From Streptosporangiaceae bacterium (GTDB lineage: Bacteria > Actinomycetota > Actinomycetes > Streptosporangiales > Streptosporangiaceae): a DNA stretch of 5,359 nt. The position numbers were made by a program, and so were the translations under genes. Of the stretch, positions 1 through 5,359 are shown one piece after another. The stretch spans positions 1 through 5,359 of the forward strand of contig JASHTQ010000696.1 of the NCBI GenBank assembly GCA_030040475.1, in the 5' to 3' direction. A model generated the notes under the pieces. The model was not told where the DNA came from and ran no database searches. It saw only the letters and a list, made by a program, of their open reading frames with translations. Position 1 is the first letter of the stretch. Every line of letters begins with the position of its first letter.

Positions 1-563
1 GGGCTGCCCTGCACGGTCACCACCCCGGCCCGCACGCTGACCGCGAACATCCGCGGGTCCTGCAGGAAGCCGTGCAGGATCACGTCGTCGACGATCTCCC
101 TGCGGATTTCGTCGTCGCTGCGGTCGAACACCGACAGCACGTCGGACCGGCTGACGATGCCGACCAGGCGGCCGCCTGAGTTGACCACCGGGAGCCGCTT
201 GATGCGGCAGTTGTACATCAGCCTGGCCGCGCTCTCGACCGGCTCGTCCGGCGTGATCGTCACCGCCGGGCTGGTCATCAGCTCGCCCGCGGTCAGGCCG
301 CCGGCATCGCGGTCCGGCCGGTGCAGCAGGTCGGCGATCCGCTCGGAGATGCCGGCGCGCATGTCGGCCAGCGTGAGCGCCACCGCCTCCTTGGCGAGCA
401 GGTCGTCCTCGGAGACGACGCCGAGCACCTTGCCCTCGTCGTCGACGACGGGAAACGCGCTCACCCGGAACTCGTGCAGCCTGGCCGCCATCTCCTTGAA
501 CGACGCGTTCGGGCGTACCGCCACCACGTAGGTGGTCATGATGTCCTGCACGCAGTTCTTCAT
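1..563 (-). CDS. CBS-pair and BON domain protein (second paralogue, 3' partial)
   Basis: The reading frame enters from ATG 561-563 and stays open to the left edge (187 full codons, no stop), so the C-terminus lies outside the window. CBS domain 1 (about 8-60) has VSAFPVVD and GVVSEDDLL. CBS domain 2 (about 92-148) has ELMTSPAVTI, RLPVVN and GIVSRSDVL. A BON domain begins near residue 153 and is cut at VVTVQGS. By hand count it matches the upstream neighbour at 37 of the first 60 residues. The linker between the CBS domains is about six residues longer and differs in sequence. The ATG at 563 is favoured over one at 569 because AAGAGG (572-577) is then 8 nt away rather than 2 nt, and because it aligns with the paralogue. 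It starts 34 nt after the stop of that gene, with no terminator between, so the pair is probably co-transcribed. The product is presumably another adenylate-sensing regulatory protein, with the partner unknown. Confidence 0.88.
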   Translation of the reverse strand, partial: MKNCVQDIMTTYVVAVRPNASFKEMAARLHEFRVSAFPVVDDEGKVLGVVSEDDLLAKEAVALTLADMRAGISERIADLLHRPDRDAGGLTAGELMTSPAVTITPDEPVESAARLMYNCRIKRLPVVNSGGRLVGIVSRSDVLSVFDRSDDEIRREIVDDVILHGFLQDPRMFAVSVRAGVVTVQGS

Positions 564-571
564 CGTCATCG

Positions 572-577
572 CCTCTT
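572..577 (-). promoter_or_regulatory. Ribosome binding site of the second CBS-BON gene
   Basis: AAGAGG on the minus strand lies 8 nt ahead of the ATG at 563 and only 2 nt ahead of the ATG at 569. The spacing favours the 563 start, which also aligns with the start of the upstream paralogue. Confidence 0.6.
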
Positions 578-597
578 CTCTCGTGCCGGCCCAGGTC

Positions 598-1275
598 TCA
601 GTGCGTGATGGGGAAGTAGGTGCGGGGCGTGTACTCCGGCGCCGGGTAGCTGAGCCGGTCGCGTACCGCCACCACGCCCTGGACGTGCCGGACCTTGCCG
701 ACGATCTCCCGCCCGACCTCGCCGGTCTCGGGCCTGCCTTTGAGGGTGACCACGCCGTCCTTCACCGTCACGGTGAAGTCGTTCGGGTCGACCGTGAACT
801 CCTTGGCCAGCAGTTCGGTCAGGATCTCGGCGCGGATCTGGTCGTCCGTGCGGTCGAAGACCGCGAGCAGGTCCGACCGGCTGACGATGCCGACGAGGTA
901 GTTGTTCGCGTCGACCACGGGCAGCCGCTTGACCCGGCGCGCGTACATCAGGCGGGCGGCGTTCTCGACGGAATCGTCCGGGTGGATGGTTACCGGCGGA
1001 GCCGTCATCAGCTCACCAGCCGTTATCCCGCGGGCCTTCTCCTGGTCCTTGCGGTGCAAGATGCCCTCGATTACCCCCGGCTCCTCGCCGTACAGGGCTT
1101 CCTTGGTCAGCAGGTCGGCCTCGGAGACGACGCCGATCACCTTGCCGGCCGCGTCCACGACGGGAAACGCGCTGACCTTGTGCTCCCGCAGGGCGCTGGC
1201 AATCTCCCTGAACGACGCGCCCTTCTTGACCCATATCACTCGGGTGGTCATCACGTCCTTGACGATGGCGTTCAT
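598..1275 (-). CDS. CBS-pair and BON domain protein (first paralogue)
   Basis: Predicted soluble regulatory protein of 225 residues, with no signal peptide or membrane segment. CBS domain 1 (about 8-60) contains VSAFPVVD and GVVSEADLL. A charged linker follows (about 61-85). CBS domain 2 (about 86-142) contains ELMTAPPVTI, RLPVVD and GIVSRSDLL. A BON domain (about 148-209) contains VTVKDGVVTLKG and VQGVVAVRDRL. CBS pairs bind adenine nucleotides and similar ligands, and BON domains are thought to bind membranes or ligands. The actual target here is unknown. The frame extends up to an ATG at 1380, but ATG 1275 is preferred: it aligns with the start of the neighbouring paralogue (MNAIVKDVMTT versus MKNCVQDIMTT), GAAGTGAT at 1280-1287 is a weak ribosome site, and the extra 35 residues resemble no domain and have no ribosome site. 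The stop is TGA at 598-600. A DosR-like box lies 67-86 nt upstream of the start. Confidence 0.88.
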   Translation of the reverse strand: MNAIVKDVMTTRVIWVKKGASFREIASALREHKVSAFPVVDAAGKVIGVVSEADLLTKEALYGEEPGVIEGILHRKDQEKARGITAGELMTAPPVTIHPDDSVENAARLMYARRVKRLPVVDANNYLVGIVSRSDLLAVFDRTDDQIRAEILTELLAKEFTVDPNDFTVTVKDGVVTLKGRPETGEVGREIVGKVRHVQGVVAVRDRLSYPAPEYTPRTYFPITH

Positions 1276-1295
1276 CGCTATCACTTCATCTCTGC

Positions 1296-1305
1296 CGGGT
1301 ACCCG
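1296..1305. repeat. Perfect 10-bp palindrome CGGGTACCCG
   Basis: Perfect inverted repeat 20-30 nt ahead of the first CBS-BON start codon, touching the -10-like CATATC. It could be an operator or simply chance in GC-rich DNA. A similar GGGTACCC occurs inside coding sequence near 1895, which weakens the case. Confidence 0.25.
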
Positions 1306-1341
1306 ATATGTCTCCAGCCTCGCCGCGGCGTCGGGTCGACG

Positions 1342-1361
1342 ACAGGGCCGAAAGTCCGCTA
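1342..1361 (-). promoter_or_regulatory. DosR/DevR-like regulator box (candidate)
   Basis: Imperfect inverted repeat whose 14-base core on the minus strand is CGGACTTTCGGCCC (1345-1358). The mycobacterial DosR consensus is TTSGGGACTWWAGTCCCSAA. The core agrees at 11 of its 14 central positions by eye, while the outer bases agree poorly. It lies 67-86 nt upstream of the preferred ATG (1275) of the first CBS-BON gene, in the only sizeable intergenic gap of the window. A poor -10-like hexamer, CATATC (1305-1310), lies between box and gene. If the longer reading frame from 1380 were used the box would be inside coding sequence. Regulation by a DosR-type response regulator is inference. Confidence 0.45.
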
Positions 1362-1429
1362 TCGCCGGGTTGAACGTCATCGGTTGCGGCCGCGGCCTGG
1401 CGACGGCTCGTCATCACCGCGCGCGCCCG

Positions 1430-3067
1430 CTAGGACGGCTCGGGTTCCATCTCGATCGCGCCGCAGGGGCATTCGGCGGCGCACAGGCCGCAGCCCTTGC
1501 AGTAGTCGTAGTCGATCTCGTACTCGCCGTCGGCGAGCTTGACGATGGCGTTGTCCGGGCAGACGCCGTAGCAGTTGTCGCAGCCGAAGCAGTTGCCGCA
1601 TGACATGCAGCGGCGCGCCTCGAACAGCGCGGTCGACTCATCCAGGCCGCCGACCACCTCGTCGAACGTGCTGATCCGCCGGGCGGCCTCGAGCGTGGGC
1701 CGGAGAGTGGCCGGGGCGTCGGAGTAGTACCAGGTGTTCAGCGACCCCGGCTCGGCCAGGCGGTGCCTGCCCGGCGCTGAGTAGTGGTCGCCGCGCAGGT
1801 ACGCGTCGATATGCCGGGCCGCCTTCTTGCCGTGGCCGATGCCGACCGTGACGGTTCGCTCGCACGGCACCATGTCGCCGCCGGCGAAGATACCCGGGTA
1901 CCCGGTCATCAGGTCCGGCCCCACCTCGACCACGCCGTCGGAGAAGGTCACGCCGGGCACGTTCTCGAGCACGGACAGGTCGGCGTTCTGGCCGAGCGCC
2001 AGCACCAGGCAGTCCGCCTCGCGTTCGTCGAACTCACCGGTCGGCTGCGGGAACCCGGTCTCGTCCAGGCGCATCTTCTCGATCACCAGCTTGCCCTCCT
2101 CCGCCCGGGAGACGGTGGACAGCCAGCGCATCGTGACGCCCTCTTCCAGCGCCTCGGCGACCTCGACGTCATGCGCGGGCATCCGGTCCCTGGTCCTGCG
2201 GTAGACCACGACGGCCTCGGACGCGCCCAGCCTGCGCGCGGTGCGGGCGGCGTCCATGGCGGTGTTCCCGCCGCCGTAGACGGCGACCCGCCGGCCGAGC
2301 AGGGGCGGCTCCCCGTCTTCCATCCCGTGCAGCATGGACACCGCGTCCATGATCCGGGCCGAGTCCCCGGCCGGGATGTAGGCGCGGCGGCCGATGTGCG
2401 CGCCGACGGCGACGAACGCGGCGTCGAAGCCCCCGGCCAGCTCGCCGAGGATGTCGGTGACCGTGGTGCCAAGCTCCAGCGTGACGCCCATGGCCAGGAT
2501 GCGGTTCACCTCGGCGTCCAGGATGTCGCGCGGCAGCCGGTACTTCGGTATGCCGTAGCGCATCATCCCGCCGGGCTCGGCGCCCGCGTCCTTGACGGTC
2601 ACCGCGTGGCCAAGCCGGGTGAGGTGGTAGGCGGCGGAAAGGCCGGACGGCCCGGCCCCCACCACAAGCACCCGCTTGCCCGTGCGGGGCGCTTCGACCG
2701 GGACCTGCCAGCCCCTGCGCAGCGCCTCGTCGCCGAGGAACCGCTCCACCGAGTTGATGCCCACGGCCGAGTCCAGCTGGGCCCGGTTGCAGGCGGTCTC
2801 GCACGGCCGGTAGCAGACCCGGCCCATGACGGCCGGGAACGGGTTGTCGGCCATGATCTGCCGCCAGGCGGCCTCGTACCGCTGCTGGCCGCCCTCCTCG
2901 GCGTCGTACAGCCACTGCTGGATGTTCTCACCCGAAGGGCAGGCGTTGTTGCACGGCGGCAGGTTGTGCACGTAGGCCGGGCGCTCGGTGCGCCAGGCGC
3001 CGGTGTGGTTGGCGCGGCTCGACCCGACGTCCAGGGTGATCGCGAACGGTTTGTCCACTGTCCTCAC
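1430..3067 (-). CDS. GltD-like NAD(P)H/FAD oxidoreductase fused to a C-terminal 2x[4Fe-4S] ferredoxin domain
   Basis: A 545-residue flavoprotein of the glutamate synthase small-chain (GltD) class, with no glutamate synthase large chain nearby. The N-terminal Fe-S region has C39-x3-C43-P and C85-x3-C89-x3-C93. The FAD site is [15 protein letters not shown] (135-149). The NAD(P)H site is [14 protein letters not shown] (261-274), followed by VYRR (288-291), whose arginines suit NADPH. The second FAD motif is GIFAGGD (392-398). The C-terminal bacterial ferredoxin module (487-535) has C493/496/499/503 and C523/526/529/533, each in CxxCxxCxxxCP form. Extra cysteines are C487, C490 and C535. The tail resembles PorD, the delta subunit that passes electrons from the oxidoreductase to ferredoxin. 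The likely role is therefore electron transfer between the porAB enzyme and NAD(P)H, in an unknown direction. The GTG start at 3067 overlaps the porB TGA (GTGA). A second GTG at 3058 (protein beginning [10 protein letters not shown]) is a real alternative, since the upstream GAGGGG is 2 nt from the first and 11 nt from the second. The stop is TAG. Confidence 0.9.
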   Translation of the reverse strand: MRTVDKPFAITLDVGSSRANHTGAWRTERPAYVHNLPPCNNACPSGENIQQWLYDAEEGGQQRYEAAWRQIMADNPFPAVMGRVCYRPCETACNRAQLDSAVGINSVERFLGDEALRRGWQVPVEAPRTGKRVLVVGAGPSGLSAAYHLTRLGHAVTVKDAGAEPGGMMRYGIPKYRLPRDILDAEVNRILAMGVTLELGTTVTDILGELAGGFDAAFVAVGAHIGRRAYIPAGDSARIMDAVSMLHGMEDGEPPLLGRRVAVYGGGNTAMDAARTARRLGASEAVVVYRRTRDRMPAHDVEVAEALEEGVTMRWLSTVSRAEEGKLVIEKMRLDETGFPQPTGEFDEREADCLVLALGQNADLSVLENVPGVTFSDGVVEVGPDLMTGYPGIFAGGDMVPCERTVTVGIGHGKKAARHIDAYLRGDHYSAPGRHRLAEPGSLNTWYYSDAPATLRPTLEAARRISTFDEVVGGLDESTALFEARRCMSCGNCFGCDNCYGVCPDNAIVKLADGEYEIDYDYCKGCGLCAAECPCGAIEMEPEPS

Positions 3068-4119
3068 TGCCCCTCGTGCGTCCCGGCGGACTCGGGCCGG
3101 GAAACCACGGCTCGTTCGGCTGAATTGTTGTCCGGCAGCAGCCCGAACCTGGCGATGTTGCGGTCGGCGGCGGCCTGGATGCGGGCGATGACTTCGGTTC
3201 GCTCGGCGGGCCTGAACAGGTGCGCGTACCTGGCCTGGATCCGCAGGTACTCGGCGACGGGCACCCGGTGCCTGATCGGGGTCGAGCTTGTCACCTGGCC
3301 GGCCTCGGCCTCGAAGACGGGAAACAGGCCGCTTTCCGTGGCCAGCCGGGCGACCTTGATGGTGTCGGCAGGCGAGCTGCCCCAGCCGAGCGGGCAGGGC
3401 ACCAGGATGTGCAGGTAGCGCGCGCCGCGGAAGTCCATCGCCCGGGTGGCCTTGTACTCAAGGTCGCGCAGGTCGGCCACGGTGGCGGTGGCGACGTAGG
3501 GGATCTCGTGCGCCATCGCGATCAGCGGCACGTTCTTGCCCTGGCCGAACGCGTTGCCGGGCTCGCGGCCGACCGCCTGCGTGGTCGCGGTGCGGGCGGC
3601 TGGCGGCGTGGCTCCCGAGCGCTGCACGCCGGTGTTCATGTACGCCTGGTTGTCGTAGCAGATGTACAGCACGTCGTCGTTCCGCTCGAACATCCCGGAC
3701 AGGCAGGCCATGCCGATGTCCACCGTGCCGCCGTCACCGCCCTGGGCGACCACCCGGATGTCGGTGCGGCCCTGGGCCTTCAGCGCCGCGGCGACGCCGG
3801 TGGCGACCGCGGGCGCGTTGCCGAACAGCGAGTGCAGCCAGGCGATCTGCCAGGAGGTCTGGGGGAACGGGGTGGAGAACACCTCAAGGCAGCCGGTCGC
3901 GTTGACCGCGATCATCTTTCCCGCGGTGGCGCGCATCACCGCGTCCAGCGCGTAGCGCGCGCCGAGCGCCTCCCCGCAGCCCTGGCAGGCGCGGTGCCCG
4001 CAGGTCAGCGTGTTGGAGCGCTCGGCGCGCGACTGGACGCTGCGCTGCTCGGCCGCCAGCAGCCGGTTGCCGGCCGCGAAGCTCCCGGTTTGGTAGAACT
4101 TGATCCGCTGATACGGCAT
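3064..4119 (-). CDS. porB: 2-oxoacid (pyruvate):ferredoxin oxidoreductase, beta subunit
   Basis: Beta subunit (351 aa) of the same enzyme, carrying thiamine pyrophosphate and the [4Fe-4S] cluster next to it. The N-terminal cluster motif ACQGCGE gives C45 and C48. C77 (ATGCLEV) and C241 (VPCPLGW) sit where the family has its other two cluster ligands. The TPP/Mg motif runs from GDGG (128-131) to [10 protein letters not shown] (155-164), and the following [10 protein letters not shown] is typical of PorB. ATG 4117-4119 is chosen because AGGAGA lies 6 nt upstream and the preceding gene ends just there. The protein is somewhat longer than the usual 300-320 residues. The extra length is a basic N-terminal leader of about 35 residues and a low-complexity tail after about residue 325. 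It sits 10 nt after porA and overlaps the next gene by 4 nt, so the three are surely one transcript. Function in the complex is inferred from family and position. Substrate specificity is not proven. Confidence 0.94.
   Translation of the reverse strand: MPYQRIKFYQTGSFAAGNRLLAAEQRSVQSRAERSNTLTCGHRACQGCGEALGARYALDAVMRATAGKMIAVNATGCLEVFSTPFPQTSWQIAWLHSLFGNAPAVATGVAAALKAQGRTDIRVVAQGGDGGTVDIGMACLSGMFERNDDVLYICYDNQAYMNTGVQRSGATPPAARTATTQAVGREPGNAFGQGKNVPLIAMAHEIPYVATATVADLRDLEYKATRAMDFRGARYLHILVPCPLGWGSSPADTIKVARLATESGLFPVFEAEAGQVTSSTPIRHRVPVAEYLRIQARYAHLFRPAERTEVIARIQAAADRNIARFGLLPDNNSAERAVVSRPESAGTHEGQ
3070..3075 (-). promoter_or_regulatory. Probable ribosome binding site of the GltD-ferredoxin fusion gene
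   Basis: GAGGGG on the minus strand, inside the end of porB. It is 2 nt from the GTG at 3067 and 11 nt from the GTG at 3058, so neither spacing is ideal. The site does not decide the start. A second GAGGA at 3061-3065 lies 2 nt before the 3058 GTG. Confidence 0.5.
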
Positions 4120-4125
4120 GGCTGG

Positions 4126-4131
4126 TCTCCT
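4126..4131 (-). promoter_or_regulatory. Ribosome binding site of porB
   Basis: AGGAGA on the minus strand, 6 nt ahead of the porB ATG. Its first two bases are the last two of the porA TAG stop, so the ribosome leaving porA uncovers it. This supports ATG 4119 as the start and tight coupling of the two subunits. Confidence 0.8.
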
Positions 4132-5359
4132 AACCGATCCTGGATGCGGTGATACCGAGGTCGCGCAGCATGTTCTCCGCGCTCGGGCCGGACCTGCGGG
4201 TGCGGCCCATCCGGGCCAGCTCGCGGTCGACCAGGCCGGTGTCCAGGTCGAGGAACGTCAGCGGCCCGAGTTCGCCGGCCGCCGCCTGGATCAGCATGGC
4301 GCGCAGCGACCTGCCGGTGACCGCGCGGCCGCCCAGGCCGGCGACCACCGTCGAGATGTACGGCGCGACAGCCGACAGGGCGGTCCGGATGTCCGCGGTG
4401 ACGAAGCCGCCCGCGCCCGGCGCGACGGCCCGCTCGATCACGACGAGGTGCGGCCGGCCCGCAAGCGCCTCGCGCACGGCCGCCGCGGGGAACGGCCGGT
4501 AGGCGGTGATGCCGAGCGCGCCGACGCGCATTCCGTCGTCGCGCAGCTCGTCCACCACGTCCTTGACGGTGCCGAGCACCGAGCCGAGCGCGACCACGAC
4601 GGTCTCCGCGTCGTCGACTCGGTAGGGCCGGACGAGACCGCCGGACGGGCGGCCGAAGCCCGCCAGGAACTCGGCCGCGACCGCGGGGATGACGTCGAGC
4701 GCCTGCTGCATCCGTCGGTAGGCCAGGTAACGGACCTCGGTGAAGGCCTCGGGGCCGACCATGGCGCCGATCGAGACCGGGTCGGCCGGGTCGAGCACCT
4801 GGCGCGGCTCGTACCGCGGCAAGAACGCGTCCACCTGACCGGGTCCCGGGATGTCCACCTGCTCGCTCGCGTGGGTGAGCAGGAAGCCGTCCATGCACAC
4901 CATCACAGGCAAGGACAGCTCCTCGGCGATCCGGAACGCCTGGATGTGCAGGTCAAGCGCTTCTTGGTTGGTCTCGGCGAACAGCTGAAGCCAGCCGGCG
5001 TCGCGCTGGGACATCGAGTCGCTGTGGTCGTTCCAGATGTTGATCGGCGCGCCGATCGCGCGGTTCGCGACCGTCATCACGATCGGCAGCCCGAGCCCGG
5101 CCGCGTTGTAGACGGCCTCGCTCATGTACAGCAGGCCCTGGCTGGCGGTCGCGGTATAGGCTCGCGCCCCGGCCGCCGACGCCCCGATGGCCACCGACAT
5201 CGCGGCGAACTCGGACTCGACGTTGAGGAACTCGGCCGCCAGGTCGCCGGTCTTCACCATCGCGGACAGCGCCTCGACGATGTGGGTCTGCGGGGTGATC
5301 GGGTACGCGCAGATGACCTCGGGGCGGCACATCGCGACCGCCTCGGCCACCGCGCGGGA
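4130..5359 (-). CDS. porA: 2-oxoacid (pyruvate):ferredoxin oxidoreductase, alpha subunit (5' partial)
   Basis: Alpha subunit of the TPP- and CoA-dependent enzyme that converts pyruvate to acetyl-CoA and CO2 while reducing ferredoxin (cytoplasmic). The frame is open to the right window edge, and the codons above the first GTG (5350) read S-R-A, so the true start lies outside. Counting from that GTG there are 406 residues, and PorA proteins are usually about 390-410, so probably only a short N-terminal piece is missing. Family hallmarks are the AYPITPQT motif (residues 15-22), the substrate-pocket loop of this family, followed by VESEFAAMSVAIGASAAGAR, the ATASQGLLYMSE segment, and APINIWNDHSDSMSQRD. 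This is the POR N-terminal fold (about 1-230), followed by the domain II fold (about 250-350, with ALGSVLGTVKDVVDEL). The stop is TAG at 4130-4132, and porB follows after 10 nt. The substrate could also be another small 2-oxoacid, since the motifs do not separate pyruvate from close relatives with certainty. Confidence 0.93.
   Translation of the reverse strand, partial: SRAVAEAVAMCRPEVICAYPITPQTHIVEALSAMVKTGDLAAEFLNVESEFAAMSVAIGASAAGARAYTATASQGLLYMSEAVYNAAGLGLPIVMTVANRAIGAPINIWNDHSDSMSQRDAGWLQLFAETNQEALDLHIQAFRIAEELSLPVMVCMDGFLLTHASEQVDIPGPGQVDAFLPRYEPRQVLDPADPVSIGAMVGPEAFTEVRYLAYRRMQQALDVIPAVAAEFLAGFGRPSGGLVRPYRVDDAETVVVALGSVLGTVKDVVDELRDDGMRVGALGITAYRPFPAAAVREALAGRPHLVVIERAVAPGAGGFVTADIRTALSAVAPYISTVVAGLGGRAVTGRSLRAMLIQAAAGELGPLTFLDLDTGLVDRELARMGRTRRSGPSAENMLRDLGITASRIG

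Noticed and set aside
1381..1429. Possible terminator after the GltD-fusion stop (GGCCGCGGCC inverted repeat near 1388-1398)
   Set aside because: The repeat is short, with no clear loop and no T-run on the minus strand. It cannot be told from general GC-rich palindromes, so read-through into the CBS-BON genes is not excluded.
532..1542. Plus-strand open frame of 336 codons across the CBS-BON region
   Set aside because: Low-complexity composition, no family motif and no ribosome site. It lies opposite two CBS-BON genes whose protein conservation explains the sequence.
1430..3067. Annotation of the third gene as glutamate synthase small chain (gltD)
   Set aside because: No large-chain gene is adjacent, the partner genes are porA and porB, and the C-terminal ferredoxin module is absent from true GltD. 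The similarity reflects the shared FAD/NAD(P)H fold.
1784..3418. Long plus-strand open frame (544 codons) opposite the GltD-fusion and porB genes
   Set aside because: The translation is rich in G, R, A, V, H and D and has no recognisable domain. It is the antisense shadow of two well-identified genes, as expected in DNA with GC-rich third positions.
3220..4152. Plus-strand open frame of 310 codons opposite porB
   Set aside because: Gly/Arg/Ala/Val-rich shadow without domains, running over the porA-porB junction and its ribosome site.
4005..4898. Minus-strand frame of 297 codons inside porA running into porB
   Set aside because: Arginine/glycine/proline-rich frame-shifted shadow of porA. The porA frame carries all the conserved motifs.

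Overview
The window is a compact, very GC-rich stretch in which every supportable gene lies on the minus strand. GC-rich third codon positions, a GTG start, and the short overlaps between genes point to a high-GC Gram-positive actinomycete. The genus cannot be read from the sequence. No RNA gene, mobile element, CRISPR array or integration site was seen.

Right half (5359 down to 1430, in transcription order): an operon for a multi-subunit 2-oxoacid:ferredoxin oxidoreductase, most likely acting on pyruvate. It starts with the alpha subunit (porA-like, N-terminus cut by the window edge). The beta subunit (porB-like, TPP and 4Fe-4S binding) follows, with its ribosome site overlapping the porA stop. 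The third gene encodes a GltD-like NAD(P)H/FAD oxidoreductase with a C-terminal 2x[4Fe-4S] ferredoxin module, and it overlaps the porB stop by 4 nt (GTGA). The ferredoxin tail resembles the PorD (delta) subunit, so this protein probably joins the oxidoreductase to the NAD(P)H pool. No gamma subunit is in the window.

Left half (1275 down to 1): two tandem paralogous genes, each with a CBS-domain pair followed by a BON domain. The first is complete (225 residues from the preferred start). The second runs off the left edge inside its BON domain and has no stop in view. They are 34 nt apart or less and probably co-transcribed. About 154 nt separate the oxidoreductase operon from the first CBS-BON gene. 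That gap holds a near-palindrome resembling the DosR/DevR hypoxia-response box of mycobacteria, plus a perfect 10-bp palindrome nearer the start codon.

Inferred picture: an oxygen-limitation or dormancy-type module in an otherwise ordinary actinomycete. An oxygen-sensitive ferredoxin-linked carbon enzyme with its own NAD(P)H coupling protein sits beside adenylate-sensing CBS proteins that may be under a DosR-like regulator. The enzyme identities are well supported. The substrate, the direction of electron flow and the regulatory link are inferences.
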